From Anaerolineales bacterium HSG25 (GTDB lineage: Bacteria; Chloroflexota; Anaerolineae; 4572-78; J111), in contig JAUCGA010000008.1 in the NCBI GenBank assembly GCA_030377865.1, positions 1-64,000 on the forward strand: a DNA stretch of 64,000 nucleotides, in the 5' to 3' direction. Every line of letters begins with the position of its first letter. The first letter of the stretch is position 1. Below, piece after piece: positions 44,144-53,816 of this stretch. Made by a program: the position numbers and the translations under genes. The notes beneath the pieces were generated by a model. The model ran no database searches. It was not told the DNA's origin and was given only the letters and a program-made list of their open reading frames with translations.

Positions 44144-46195
44144 ATGCGTCCATCCCATCTTCTTATCCCGATTCTTTTACTAGCAACATGGCTTCGTCTA
44201 GCCTACCTACCCACCCTGCCCCCCGGCCTCAACTTTGACGAGGCCGGAAACGGCGTGGCCGCGCTCGACCTCCTGCACGACCAACTCCGCATCTGGTGGA
44301 CGATTGGTGGCGGGAAAGAGCCGTTATGGCCCTATCTTATCGCCTTATCCACCTCTCTGTTCGGCCTTTCCCCATTAGCCCTTCGTCTGCCCGCGGCGTT
44401 CACAGGCGTTCTAACCGTGGCCGTCAGCTACCCCTTTATGCGAGCCATGTTCCCCACTCGGTACGGTCACTGGCTCGGCTTGCTGACCGCCTTGGGACTC
44501 GCCACCTCGCAATGGCATCTTCATTTTAGTCGGCTCGGTTTTCGGGCCATTTTGCTTCCTCTGTTGGCAACCCTGACTTTCTACTTTTTCTGGAAAAATT
44601 TGACCGGCCCAAACCGCAATCGTCATGCCATGCTGATCTTGTCAGCCCTGTGCATGGCTTTGGCGATGTATAGCTATCTCGCGGCGCGACTGTTACCTCT
44701 CGTTTTAGTCCTGTTTTTTGTCATTGCAACACCTCACCTTACGTTTGCGCTCCGAATTCGATACGGACTGGTCTATCTTTTTTGGTTCCTCCTGTTCTTG
44801 TCACCTTTGCTGATCCATTTTTACTACTTTCCGGCGCATGCCTTGGCTCGTACTGGCGCGGTCTCTATCTTTAGCCCCGCATGGAATCAGGGCGACCTGT
44901 TCGGCACGGCATGGCAAACCCTGCAAACGACACTCAGTACCTACGTCGCTTCTGGTGGTGATCCGAATCCGCTGGTTAACCTGCCTAGTCAGCCAGCCAT
45001 ATCTGTTTTCCTCATACCCTTTCTTCTGCTTGGTTTTGTCACTGTTCTGTTTCAGGTTGTCGTTGATTTTTGGTTATACATAACAGGACAAGAAGGGTTA
45101 GATGAGTTGTATGCTCCCTATATACTCCTGCTTTGCTGGTGGACTGTTTTGCTTCTGCCCGCCATCTTAGCCCCCGAAGGCGCGCCCCATCATCTGCGGT
45201 TGATTGGCACGCTGGTTCCGACCTACGGCTTCATCGCCATCGGTTTTATGACGGTTGTAATGGGGAGCATAGAGATATTGCCTGCCACAATCTGGAAACT
45301 TGCATGCCTAGCCATATTAATTCTACTCTGCTATCTGCTGACTCTCGGTCAAACCTATCAAAATTACTTCATTCGTTGGCCGAATCAGGTCGATTTTACC
45401 ATGCCCTACGACCTGTACGCGGTAAACCTCGCCGAGCAGATACGTACCGCGCCGCCAGAGGCTCATTATGTTATTCCGATGGATATTCGGGCTAGTGAGG
45501 AGGCGCGCCATTACACGCTCGACTATCTGCTGGCCGAGCAGTCAGCCCGTTACAGTTACATTCCGGTTGACGAGCGCAACGCCGAGCAGGTGTTAAATCA
45601 AACCTTGCCCAATCATCAAGATTTGTATATAGTTCGTTGGACAGCCGATAAACATCAGGCCGCCGATGAGAAAGAGATTGTCACCTTTTTGCTAGAAAAC
45701 TACGCCCTGTATCAGGGTGAAGAGACCTTTCCCGTCTATCGCTTAGAGCATTATCAGCCTGCCGATTCAGCCTTACCCGCTGTCAGTTTGCCGCCTATTG
45801 ATCAGCATGTCGGAGCCAATTTTGATAATCTGCTCCGGCTTGATGCCGTGCATGTTGAGCCAACTGCCCAGAGTGGTGACTGGCTGTCGGTAGCGATTAC
45901 CCTCGCTCCATTAGCCCCGATGGAGGCTGACTACAAAGCCTCTTTGCGACTCATCTCTGCCGATGGGGAACGAGTGGCCCAAAAAGATCGCCATCTACGC
46001 CACAATTTCCATCAAGGCACCTCGCTCTGGCCGCCAGAGACAGTCAACGAATATTATCTGTTACCCATCCCGCCCGACACACCACTCGGCTCTTATACCG
46101 TCAGCCTTGTCATCTATCATCCTGATACCCAAGCCCCGTTGGTGGCGGATGGTCTGGTTGAGGTTCCGTTGGGGCAGACGGAGATTCGAGAGTAG
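44144..46195 (+). CDS. GT39-type (ArnT/PMT-like) membrane glycosyltransferase
   Basis: A 683-residue GT-C enzyme. First membrane helix 1-22, then the catalytic loop with the D-E pair (GLNFDEAGNG), and about 11 hydrophobic helices through residue 430 (ALSTSLFGLSPLALRLPAAF). A soluble C-terminal portion (430-683) contains a beta-rich domain. It moves a sugar from a lipid-linked donor outside the membrane. It is followed after 8 bases by a second GT-C gene and then a DUF218-like gene, so a three-gene surface glycan operon is likely. Confidence 0.85.
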   Translation: MRPSHLLIPILLLATWLRLAYLPTLPPGLNFDEAGNGVAALDLLHDQLRIWWTIGGGKEPLWPYLIALSTSLFGLSPLALRLPAAFTGVLTVAVSYPFMRAMFPTRYGHWLGLLTALGLATSQWHLHFSRLGFRAILLPLLATLTFYFFWKNLTGPNRNRHAMLILSALCMALAMYSYLAARLLPLVLVLFFVIATPHLTFALRIRYGLVYLFWFLLFLSPLLIHFYYFPAHALARTGAVSIFSPAWNQGDLFGTAWQTLQTTLSTYVASGGDPNPLVNLPSQPAISVFLIPFLLLGFVTVLFQVVVDFWLYITGQEGLDELYAPYILLLCWWTVLLLPAILAPEGAPHHLRLIGTLVPTYGFIAIGFMTVVMGSIEILPATIWKLACLAILILLCYLLTLGQTYQNYFIRWPNQVDFTMPYDLYAVNLAEQIRTAPPEAHYVIPMDIRASEEARHYTLDYLLAEQSARYSYIPVDERNAEQVLNQTLPNHQDLYIVRWTADKHQAADEKEIVTFLLENYALYQGEETFPVYRLEHYQPADSALPAVSLPPIDQHVGANFDNLLRLDAVHVEPTAQSGDWLSVAITLAPLAPMEADYKASLRLISADGERVAQKDRHLRHNFHQGTSLWPPETVNEYYLLPIPPDTPLGSYTVSLVIYHPDTQAPLVADGLVEVPLGQTEIRE

Positions 46196-46203
46196 GAGAT
46201 CAG

Positions 46204-48813
46204 ATCATCACGCAGTACACATCACGCATTACGCTTACCATCAGCCTATTTTTACTGACCCTTATTCCTCGCGCCTACGACCTGCCCCGTTTCACCACTG
46301 CCGACGAGGCCAAATGGGTCTATCGCTCGGCTCAATTTTTAGCCGCTTTTTTAAGTGGAGACTTCGCCGCGACCAGTGTCAACCTAACCCCGGCGGTGAC
46401 GACGACATGGCTTGGCTCTATTGGCTTGGCCGTTTACTACCAACTTCATCAGGCTGAGTTGGCTCTACCGCTGATTGAGTGGTTGCACACCCTACCAGAG
46501 TTTCGGGCCGCGCTCTCTCATCTGGTGGCGGTACGTTGGTCGATGGTCATCTTTACCGCGCTGACCGTGCCGCTGATATATATTCTGGCTCGTGGCCTGT
46601 TCGGGTCAACCATCGCTCTACTGGGAGCAATCCTTATCGCCCTCGACCCGCACACCATCTCCCTCTCACGCATCATCGGCCATGATGCACCGACAGCCAT
46701 GTTTATTTTGCTCAGTCTGCTATTTATGATGTTCACGGTAGCGAATAGTCAGGCTAATTCTAATGAAGCTCAACACGGAGTCCAAACCTTTAGGTTTGTC
46801 CGTTTTGGCTCAAACCTAAAGGTTTGGACTCCTAAAAGCCTTCTACTATCAGGAATTATGGCTGGTTTTGCTTTTCTCTCTAAAGCACCCGCCCTGTTCC
46901 TGATTCCTTTTATTGGGCTGATGTTGTTATCCGAACCATTGCTTGGGATATTAACGAGGAAGCCAAAGCAAGCCTTGGACTCCGCTTCGGATGAACCTGA
47001 ACTGACCGATTTGTTCATAATGGCTACCGTCCGCTTATTGGTTTGGTTAGGCGTAGCCTATTTAACCTTTGTGATTATCTGGCCTGCCGCATGGCAAGCA
47101 CCCTTGGCCGCGCCCTATTCCGTTATTGAGAATGCCTTTCTCTCCGCCACCGACTCTGTCGAGGCATCGCAGGATGGCTATTGGTTGGTTCCAAATTTGG
47201 GACTCTTCTATTATATTGTTTATGGTGGCTTCAAACTCAGCCCGTTGGTGTTGGTTGGATGTGTCATGGCTTTATGGCAAGTATTCACCTCGGAGGTCAA
47301 TCGCGTTAAGTTAACGGAATCAGCCCTCCCCCCCGCTTTGCGCCCTCTCCAAAGGGAGGGGGAACTGGCTTCCCCCCCTTTGGGGGGAACTGAGGGGGGG
47401 CGAGGCTCCATTAATGTAACAGCCTTGACCTCCGAGGTGTTGGGTGGAGCAAAACCGGAACGTCATGTACTCTGGCTGTTTTTATTTGCCCTGCTCTTCA
47501 CCCTTTTTATGACCTTGGCCGATAAACGCAGTCCCCGTTACATTTTGCCGATTTTTCCAGCCCTTTCCTTTGTGGCCGCGTATGGCTGGTACAGTGTGGC
47601 AGAACGTTATTTGAACATGGGTCAACCTCATCAGCAACTAGCCTTGTTGACCTCACTCACCCTGTCAGCCATGCTAATTGTTGTGCCCTATATGCCCTAC
47701 TACTACAGCTACTATAACCCATTGCTTGGCGGATCATGGACAGCTCCTCAACTGGTCAAAATCGGTTGGGGTGAGGGACTGGATCGGGTGGGGCGCTATC
47801 TGCAACGCACTCAGCTTCACAGCCGAGTTGGGGTGGCCTACGCTTCCACTGTAGCACCCTATTTTCATGGTCGTATCGGCAGTGTGACCGGCTCTAATCT
47901 CGATGCGCTGGTCTTATACCGCAAGCAGATTCAATCAGGTGAGCCAGACCCCATTTTCATCACCTATTTCCAGCACATGAATAGGCTGTTTCAGGTTAAC
48001 CTTAACGGGCTGAATTATGCTCAGGTTTACGCGGGGCCAACCTTGACCATGCTATCACCGGATGAGACTTATCAACCATTGGCCTATCGCCCTCTCAGTA
48101 ACGTTGGCTCGATTGGTGAATCACTTTTGGTTGATGTGGTTTGGCCTGCCGAGCAAACTCATTCTGACCCGACGGTCAGCCTCTATCCACTTGAGGCTGA
48201 CCCCAATCAAAATGATCCTGTTGCGGGTGGTTCTGCCCCAATTGAAACATGGTCAGATCAACTGCTGGTCAGTCGGCATGCATTATTGTTACCCCTAACT
48301 ATCGAACGAGGTCAGTATCAGCTTTATGCCACCCAACAACCGTTGGGTCATCAACAACCACTTGGCAAAATTGACCTACGTCATTTTCAACTACCCGATT
48401 CAACCTTAGCTCAACCGACCAGCCGATTTGTCTTTAACGAACAGATAGCTATCATTGGGTATCAGTTTAGCCCTACTGAGGATTATATCAGTGTCCGGTT
48501 AGCATGGCAGGCGTTACAAACCCCGTTACCTGACTACACCGTTTTTGTGCAGTTGCTTGACATGGAGACGAACGAACGGGTAGCTGGATTCGACTCTCAG
48601 CCAGTACGCGGAACTTCGCCGACAAGTGGTTGGTTGACCAATGAGGTGATGTTGGATGAGGTGTTGGTTGCCGTACCACCTGACCTACCTGCCGGATATT
48701 ACAGTATCATCGTCGGGCTATATCAGCCAGAAACCGGTCAGCGGCTCACGTTAGCGGATGGTCAGGATAATTGGCTTTTACCGTGGACATTTATCTGGGG
48801 TGATGTGGAGTAG
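46204..48813 (+). CDS. Second GT39-type glycosyltransferase, probable non-canonical start
   Basis: The first canonical start in frame is GTG 46396 (805 aa), but the frame is open up to 46162, and residues encoded from 46204 contain the expected first helix (TLTISLFLLTLI) and the catalytic D-E loop RFTTADEAKWVYRSA. No ATG, GTG or TTG lies there. An aggag at 46194-46198 stands 5 bases before ATC 46204, so I propose an ATC start (869 aa). About ten more helices follow. The soluble C-terminus contains a beta domain (FVFNEQIAIIGYQFSPTEDY). Two palindromic repeats lie in frame at 46778-46832 and 47286-47439. Confidence 0.75.
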   Translation: MITQYTSRITLTISLFLLTLIPRAYDLPRFTTADEAKWVYRSAQFLAAFLSGDFAATSVNLTPAVTTTWLGSIGLAVYYQLHQAELALPLIEWLHTLPEFRAALSHLVAVRWSMVIFTALTVPLIYILARGLFGSTIALLGAILIALDPHTISLSRIIGHDAPTAMFILLSLLFMMFTVANSQANSNEAQHGVQTFRFVRFGSNLKVWTPKSLLLSGIMAGFAFLSKAPALFLIPFIGLMLLSEPLLGILTRKPKQALDSASDEPELTDLFIMATVRLLVWLGVAYLTFVIIWPAAWQAPLAAPYSVIENAFLSATDSVEASQDGYWLVPNLGLFYYIVYGGFKLSPLVLVGCVMALWQVFTSEVNRVKLTESALPPALRPLQREGELASPPLGGTEGGRGSINVTALTSEVLGGAKPERHVLWLFLFALLFTLFMTLADKRSPRYILPIFPALSFVAAYGWYSVAERYLNMGQPHQQLALLTSLTLSAMLIVVPYMPYYYSYYNPLLGGSWTAPQLVKIGWGEGLDRVGRYLQRTQLHSRVGVAYASTVAPYFHGRIGSVTGSNLDALVLYRKQIQSGEPDPIFITYFQHMNRLFQVNLNGLNYAQVYAGPTLTMLSPDETYQPLAYRPLSNVGSIGESLLVDVVWPAEQTHSDPTVSLYPLEADPNQNDPVAGGSAPIETWSDQLLVSRHALLLPLTIERGQYQLYATQQPLGHQQPLGKIDLRHFQLPDSTLAQPTSRFVFNEQIAIIGYQFSPTEDYISVRLAWQALQTPLPDYTVFVQLLDMETNERVAGFDSQPVRGTSPTSGWLTNEVMLDEVLVAVPPDLPAGYYSIIVGLYQPETGQRLTLADGQDNWLLPWTFIWGDVE
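46778..46832. repeat. Palindromic repeat inside GT39 coding region
   Basis: Arms ggagtccaaacctttaggtt and aacctaaaggtttggactcc. Translated in frame as GVQTFRFVRFGSNLKVWTP between two membrane helices, so it lengthens a loop without breaking the frame. Confidence 0.8.
47286..47439. repeat. Nested palindromic repeats inside GT39 coding region
   Basis: Outer arms cacctcggaggtcaa and ttgacctccgaggtg flank an inner GC-rich block (47321-47408) made of ctcccccccgctttgcgccc and cccctttggggggaactgag. In frame it encodes EVNRVKLTESALPP..GEL..GGTEGGRG..., a loop insert. A related C/G-rich block lies between genes at 49645-49712. Confidence 0.8.
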
Positions 48814-48818
48814 AGACA

Positions 48819-49433
48819 ATGGAGCAAACAGAATGGTCAGACAAACCCACCGCCATTTTGATTATGGGCAAACAGGCTAGACGGAAACGGGAAAATAAAC
48901 AGTTATTAGGTCGGGTGGCTATGGCAACAGCCTTGTGGTATGGTGCGCCACAGCCAAAACCATACCTCATGTATCTCGCTTCCGATAGTCATGCGGGTCG
49001 GCAGGATGCTGAACTGGTTAAGCAATGGCTAATCGAGCGGTTTCACATTCCCGCTGACTACCTAATCATTCGGTGTAAAGTCAATTGTACATTGCTTGAG
49101 GTGTTGTTGACCAGAGTTTTGGCTCGTGTTTATGGTTTGAGCCATGTTTTTGCCGTGACCCATCTTTATCATTCGGCACGTACACAATGGTATTTTGATG
49201 AATATCTGGATAACGTTTCGGTAATTCCGACTCATCATGAGATATTTGATGAAATATCATACCTGCCCATGCAGGCCGATCTATTTGTTGAGCTACGGCA
49301 GGATGTAATGGCTTCGCTACCGAGCCGCCTTGAACGATGGAGAGAAGAAATGGTCGAATTTCTATTGACTTATCTGCATCATATTGACCGCCAAGGGCAT
49401 GTGGAGCGCTTTTTAGCGACGACTTTGCGCTAG
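48819..49433 (+). CDS. DUF218/YdcF-SanA-like protein
   Basis: A 204-residue protein with the DUF218 layout: AILIMGKQARRKRENKQLLG at the start, a middle ASDSHAGRQDAELVKQWLIE, and VFAVTHLYHSARTQWYFDEY. Family members (SanA, ElyC, YdcF) act in envelope assembly, probably on nucleotide-sugar or lipid-linked substrates. The start is 5 bases after the GT39 stop, so it is in the same operon. Confidence 0.6.
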   Translation: MEQTEWSDKPTAILIMGKQARRKRENKQLLGRVAMATALWYGAPQPKPYLMYLASDSHAGRQDAELVKQWLIERFHIPADYLIIRCKVNCTLLEVLLTRVLARVYGLSHVFAVTHLYHSARTQWYFDEYLDNVSVIPTHHEIFDEISYLPMQADLFVELRQDVMASLPSRLERWREEMVEFLLTYLHHIDRQGHVERFLATTLR

Positions 49434-49790
49434 AACTTTTCCGAGTTGTACTGCAAAGAACCGCTCTTTTTTGTAATTGTTAGTTCTTCTTAAACGGCTT
49501 CCATGATGGTAACGGGTAGGTGTATACCCGCCAAATACCCGTTGCGATTACATAATCGCAACGATCAGGAAATTTATCTAGTGTTATTAGCTGAAACTTG
49601 TGTAGGGTAGCTAGATCACCTATTTTGCAAAATTATTAGATGCAATTGCCCTTACCCCCTCCCAGCCTCCCCCTGCTAGGGGGAGGAGCCGCTTCCCCCC
49701 TAGCAGGGGGGGTAGAGACTCTGCTCAATTTGGGAGATTTATTTTCTTGGAATTGCCATAATCGCAACAATCAGGAAAAAATCCATAAAA
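49434..49790. repeat. Intergenic repeat region
   Basis: Contains part of the 12461/54073 repeat (gcgattacataatcgcaacg at 49545-49565) and a C/G-rich inverted repeat of ctccccctgctagggggag type at 49645-49712. No gene supported. Confidence 0.65.
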
Positions 49791-49816
49791 AAAGAGCTTC
49801 AAGAAAATTCTTGAAG
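49791..49816 (-). terminator. Terminator between convergent genes
   Basis: aaagagcttcaag and, inverted, cttgaagctcttt form a 13-bp stem around the 4-base centre, with A/T tails on both sides. It ends the minus-strand gene 49837-50364 and may serve the + strand operon too. Confidence 0.7.
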
Positions 49817-49836
49817 CTCTTTTGGTTGTATAACGG

Positions 49837-50364
49837 CTATCCTTTTTTAAAAGGCTTTAGTTTTTCTTCCACATCGTTGATGTGTTCCTGTAAAAAATCG
49901 GTCAAGGTCTGCACACCCGCTTCGTCTTGCGGGATATATTTGTCAATATCAACTGTGACTCGTTTGGTGGCAAAGACCGAATTCAGTTGATGGTCGAGCT
50001 TAACGTCACCAAACATGGGGGATTTGAAGATGTTTTTGGCATCAGTCCTATACATCTCTAACAAATCATCCGGGTCAGCAACCTGATTTTTGATTTGAGC
50101 TTGAAAGGTGATCCATGCTTTAGAGCCAAACATGGCTTGGCTGATTTTACTGCCGCCGGTTTTACGGTCAACGGTGATGGATACCTTGTACAGAATCGAG
50201 TGATTGGGCTTAAAAATAATCCTCTGATCTTCTCCGGCGGTATTGAAGCCAATGGCTGGCATGTTTTTGCGGGTCATTGCCCGAACAATCTCGCCGGTTA
50301 AGATTTCATCTTTGCTCTCGCGCATCTCTTGAGCATGCTGAAATTTTGATAAAAAGGATAACAT
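49837..50364 (-). CDS. Hypothetical protein, second gene of a coupled pair
   Basis: A 175-residue protein without a recognised family. It has mixed alpha/beta composition: KPNHSILYKVSITVDRKTGG, GSKAWITFQAQIKNQVADP, and an amphipathic C-terminal helix with LQEHINDVEEKLKPFKKG. No signal peptide. Its start overlaps the upstream gene's stop by one base. Confidence 0.6.
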   Translation of the reverse strand: MLSFLSKFQHAQEMRESKDEILTGEIVRAMTRKNMPAIGFNTAGEDQRIIFKPNHSILYKVSITVDRKTGGSKISQAMFGSKAWITFQAQIKNQVADPDDLLEMYRTDAKNIFKSPMFGDVKLDHQLNSVFATKRVTVDIDKYIPQDEAGVQTLTDFLQEHINDVEEKLKPFKKG

Positions 50365-50936
50365 TAGGCTCCTCCTGACATAGATAGACGACCATTTAGA
50401 TATTTTCGTAATGAGTGAATCGTAGCGTCAATGTGGCTTTGAAGTAAGGGTTGATTAACCTGATAACCGGCATCAAGATATTGATCGATCTCCAACAGGA
50501 GTGGTACTTGGGCGTAAACATACCCAGCCGTAATATCCGCATCAAAGCTAATCACGCCCGGCTCATTACTGTCGATCATACTACTTTTGACTTCATCTTT
50601 GAATATCTTCCATATTTTGCCGATATTGGTGGTCATTGTACCATATCCCATCACCACACGAGCATGCCGACCTAATACCTTGGCTCCGACCAAATCTTCG
50701 GTCAGATTCCGTAATTGGAAGATGAGCCGCTCTTTGGTGGCTAACTTCTCAAAGCGGAGATAGTGGCGTACCCCATCCGACTCAAGGTCAATCAGGGCGT
50801 ATCCAGCCTCAACATTTGAGGCGATGACCGCTCCGACCAACAGGTCATCCATTAAGCCATTACGCTTGTTTTCTTCATACCGCTTCCAACTGGTATCAAC
50901 CAGAGAGACAAAGATTTGTTCTAATTCTTCAGACAT
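50364..50936 (-). CDS. Hypothetical protein, first gene of a coupled pair
   Basis: A 190-residue protein without a recognised family (EELEQIFVSLVDTSWKRYEE, LTEDLVGAKVLGRHARVVMG). Start ATG 50936 has an aggag site; the 18-residue longer frame is rejected. Its tight linkage to the next gene suggests that both products act together. Confidence 0.6.
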   Translation of the reverse strand: MSEELEQIFVSLVDTSWKRYEENKRNGLMDDLLVGAVIASNVEAGYALIDLESDGVRHYLRFEKLATKERLIFQLRNLTEDLVGAKVLGRHARVVMGYGTMTTNIGKIWKIFKDEVKSSMIDSNEPGVISFDADITAGYVYAQVPLLLEIDQYLDAGYQVNQPLLQSHIDATIHSLRKYLNGRLSMSGGA

Positions 50937-50993
50937 TGTTACTCCTATAAACTCATGAAGCGTGAAATGTGATGCGCGAACTATACTCAAATT

Positions 50994-51132
50994 AGTTTGA
51001 AACCGACACTCTCCTCAGGTCATGCCCGAATGTTTTTATCGGGCATCCAAACGATCTGTAAGGAATGGATTCCCGCTAAAAGCATGCGGGAATGACATGG
51101 AAAAAGTTACGTTTCTATTCTAATCGCAGTAT
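50994..51132 (+). repeat. About 139-bp repeat family F (catgcccgaatg / attcccgc)
   Basis: Starts agtttgaaaccg, holds the hairpins cccgaatgtttttatcggg and attcccgctaaaagcatgcg, and ends attctaatcgcagtata. A copy with about 80 percent identity by eye is at 62621-62760. Confidence 0.8.
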
Positions 51133-51167
51133 AGAACATCACGTTTCACGCTTCAATTTTCACATCT

Positions 51168-52346
51168 TTACTTATCATCCAACGCGGCCACGCCGGGTAG
51201 GGTTTTGCCTTCCAAGAACTCAAGACTGGCTCCACCGCCGGTTGAGATGTGGCTGATTTTGTCGGCCAAACCAGACTGCTCGACCGCGGCGGCACTGTCA
51301 CCACCACCGATAATAGTAGTCGCATCGGTCAGGGTGGCTAGAGCCTCGGCCACGGCAAAGGTGCCTTTGGCAAAGGCTGGCATCTCGAACACACCCATCG
51401 GCCCATTCCAGACTACGGTTTTGGCCGCTGATAGTCGATTGGCAAAATGGGCGATGGTGGCTGGCCCAATATCTAAAATCATCCACCCTTCGGGAACTTC
51501 GTCAACCGGCACCACTTTTGATTCTGCGTCGGCCTTAAACTCGGTAGCAACGACACAATCGACCGGCAGAATCAGCTTATCAGCATGGTTGGCGATGAGG
51601 GTTTTAGCCGTTTCAATCGCTCCCTCCTCAACCAACGAACTACCGACGTTATGTCCTTGGGCGACGAAGAAGGTGTTGGCCATGCCGCCACCAATTAGCA
51701 GGCCATCCACTTGGTCGAGTAGGTTCTCAATGACCGCAATTTTGTCTGAAATTTTGGCTCCGCCCATAATCGCTAAAAATGGCTGTTGTGGGTCAGCCAA
51801 CGCACCACCCAAATAGTTTAGCTCTTTTTCTAGCAGATAACCAGCTACCGCGGGGCGTAGGGTGTCGGTTACACCGGTTGTTGAGGCATGGGCACGGTGG
51901 GCCGAACCAAAAGCGTCATTAACGTACATTTCGCCTAACTTGGCTAGTTGGGCCGCAAACTCGGCTTCATTTTTCTTTTCGGCTTTGTGAAAACGAGTAT
52001 TCTCCAGCAAGGTTACATCACCCGGTTTCATCTCGTTGACGGCAGATTCAACCTCCGCACCAATACAGTTATCCAACATCTGCACCGGACGGTCTAGCAG
52101 TTCACTGAGGCGTTGCGCGGCTGGAGCCAGTGAGAATTTTGGATCAGCCACGCCCTTGGGACGGCCTAAATGGCTCATCAGCACGACACTCGCGCCGTTG
52201 TCGAGCAGATGGTTGATGGTCGGTAGCGCGGCTCGAATACGGCGGTCATCGGTCACGTTGCCACCGTTCATAGGGACGTTAAAGTCGACTCGAACCAGTA
52301 CCCGTTGACCGTTTACAGTAATATCATTGATGGTTTTCTTTTGCAT
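51168..52346 (-). CDS. pgk: Phosphoglycerate kinase
   Basis: 392 residues. Converts 1,3-bisphosphoglycerate and ADP to 3-phosphoglycerate and ATP in glycolysis. Signature [13 protein letters not shown] near the start, [23 protein letters not shown], the nucleotide-binding [12 protein letters not shown], and [36 protein letters not shown]. Complete. No other glycolytic gene is adjacent. Confidence 0.97.
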   Translation of the reverse strand: MQKKTINDITVNGQRVLVRVDFNVPMNGGNVTDDRRIRAALPTINHLLDNGASVVLMSHLGRPKGVADPKFSLAPAAQRLSELLDRPVQMLDNCIGAEVESAVNEMKPGDVTLLENTRFHKAEKKNEAEFAAQLAKLGEMYVNDAFGSAHRAHASTTGVTDTLRPAVAGYLLEKELNYLGGALADPQQPFLAIMGGAKISDKIAVIENLLDQVDGLLIGGGMANTFFVAQGHNVGSSLVEEGAIETAKTLIANHADKLILPVDCVVATEFKADAESKVVPVDEVPEGWMILDIGPATIAHFANRLSAAKTVVWNGPMGVFEMPAFAKGTFAVAEALATLTDATTIIGGGDSAAAVEQSGLADKISHISTGGGASLEFLEGKTLPGVAALDDK

Positions 52347-52389
52347 AATCTTTTCCTTGAATAAACAGATTTTAAACAGTAGATGGTAT

Positions 52390-52520
52390 GTAAAAGTTCA
52401 GTAAAGTAGCCTAGAAACCCGATTTCTTTGAGAAATCGGGTTTCTGATACTCTTTCTACTTTTGCATGGTTATTTCTGGCAAAAGCAATCAGCTTTTGCA
52501 CTCCTTTATTTCCGAACAAC
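52390..52520 (-). repeat. Truncated family A element joined to a family D end
   Basis: gtaaaagttcagtaaagtag and the inner aaacccgatttctttgagaa hairpin, cut after gatactctttc at 52457. It is then fused to aaagcaatcagcttttgcac and tatttccgaacaactcta of family D. A solo remnant of the nested state seen complete at 11671-11855. Confidence 0.75.
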
Positions 52521-52524
52521 TCTA

Positions 52525-53181
52525 TTAACGAGTTCTCGTCACGCCGACTTGGTCACACAAATCAGTTAATTTGCATTTGCTACACCAAGGCGAGACGGGG
52601 GTACACAAGTTTTGTCCAAATACGACCAGCAGTCTGTTGTACTCTAGCCAATATTCAGACGGTAGTTTATCTCGCAAGGCAAACTCGGTTTTTTCGGGTG
52701 TTTTGGTCTCTACATAGCCCCACCTGTTTGAGATACGGTGAACATGAATATCGACACAAATCCCCGGTTTACCGAAGCTCGAGGTTAAGACCAGATTGGC
52801 AGTTTTACGCCCCACACCCGGCAGAGCTAATAATGTATCTAACTCATCGGGCACTTGTCCATCATGGTAATCGAGCAACATTTGCGAGATGGCTAAAATG
52901 CTTTTGCTTTTATTCCGATAGAATCCAACAGGATAAATTAGTTCGACAATCTCATCGGCAGAGAGTTTGAGCATAGCCGTTGGTGTATCAGCCACAGCAA
53001 ACAGTTTGGGGGCAATCTTTTCGGTCAGGGTATCTTTGGTACGCAGGCTTAAAATTGTGGTAATTAAAATTTTATATGGGTTGCGTGCCTCAACAGCCAT
53101 GCCGTCAATCAATGCCGGTTGCCACTGTGGTATCTCTTGCCGTAATATTTCAATTGCAGTATGAATCTGTTCTATTTGCAT
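52525..53181 (-). CDS. nth: Endonuclease III
   Basis: A 218-residue HhH-GPD DNA glycosylase/AP lyase for oxidised pyrimidines. The helix-hairpin-helix is LLALPGVGRKTANLVLTS (catalytic Lys in GRKTA), the catalytic Asp is in GICVDIHVHRISNRWG, and the [4Fe-4S] cysteines follow C-x6-C-x2-C-x5-C (LCTPVSPWCSKCKLTDLC). I start it at ATG 53181; the 13-residue longer frame has no support. Confidence 0.94.
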   Translation of the reverse strand: MQIEQIHTAIEILRQEIPQWQPALIDGMAVEARNPYKILITTILSLRTKDTLTEKIAPKLFAVADTPTAMLKLSADEIVELIYPVGFYRNKSKSILAISQMLLDYHDGQVPDELDTLLALPGVGRKTANLVLTSSFGKPGICVDIHVHRISNRWGYVETKTPEKTEFALRDKLPSEYWLEYNRLLVVFGQNLCTPVSPWCSKCKLTDLCDQVGVTRTR

Positions 53182-53243
53182 GATAATCTGAGGCGTGAAT
53201 ATGTGAGACGTGAGAACCACTCATCACACTTCACATATTCACG

Positions 53244-53816
53244 TTATTGCGTTTCGTAGGCTGTGCCACTAAAGCGACTCGCTCCATCAGGTTTGTCCTG
53301 AGTTAAGGTCAGTTGGTTGCTAGTTGTACCATCTACATCACGAACTGTGATTATTGTCGTAACACTCATGTCGGTGCCAAATCCGGTGCAGACACTATAA
53401 CTAATTTTGCCCTGATACCCATCTCCGGTACGGGTAAACTGTTTGACCTCGAACACCGAACGCCGCCCTGATGGGGCAAACTCGGTCTCTTGGCTGATGG
53501 TCATGTTGTCAGCCATGCCGTTTCTGTTTGCATAGTTAAATGTAATCTCGTAAGTGGTTCCTTTGGCCCCATTTGGCCCATCACACCCGTTGATGTCGAT
53601 TACAATGCGATTCAGTTGGCTGATGGTAAACACCGCGGTTGACCCTTGGGCATGAGCCGGAAGTTGCCCAACTTCAATAATCGGTTTTATCCATTGACCG
53701 GGTAACATCGTCGTAGCGATTAATCCACCACTCAGGGCGCTTAGATTTTGCAGTATACGCCGACGGCTGACTATGTTGTTTTGGTCGGGTAATCTATTTT
53801 TATTTGTCATGGTCAT
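53244..53816 (-). CDS. Tat-exported protein of unknown function
   Basis: A 190-residue protein with a twin-arginine signal (SRRRILQNLSALSGGL) and probable cleavage after PAHAQ. The leader end WIKPIIEVGQLPAHAQGS recurs in small exported Chloroflexota proteins that I know only as hypothetical. The mature part is beta-rich with a conserved Cys pair (DINGCDGPNG, YSVCTGFG). ATG 53810 (third residue) has the better-spaced aagga. Folded export suggests a cofactor or rapid folding. Confidence 0.7.
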   Translation of the reverse strand: MTMTNKNRLPDQNNIVSRRRILQNLSALSGGLIATTMLPGQWIKPIIEVGQLPAHAQGSTAVFTISQLNRIVIDINGCDGPNGAKGTTYEITFNYANRNGMADNMTISQETEFAPSGRRSVFEVKQFTRTGDGYQGKISYSVCTGFGTDMSVTTIITVRDVDGTTSNQLTLTQDKPDGASRFSGTAYETQ

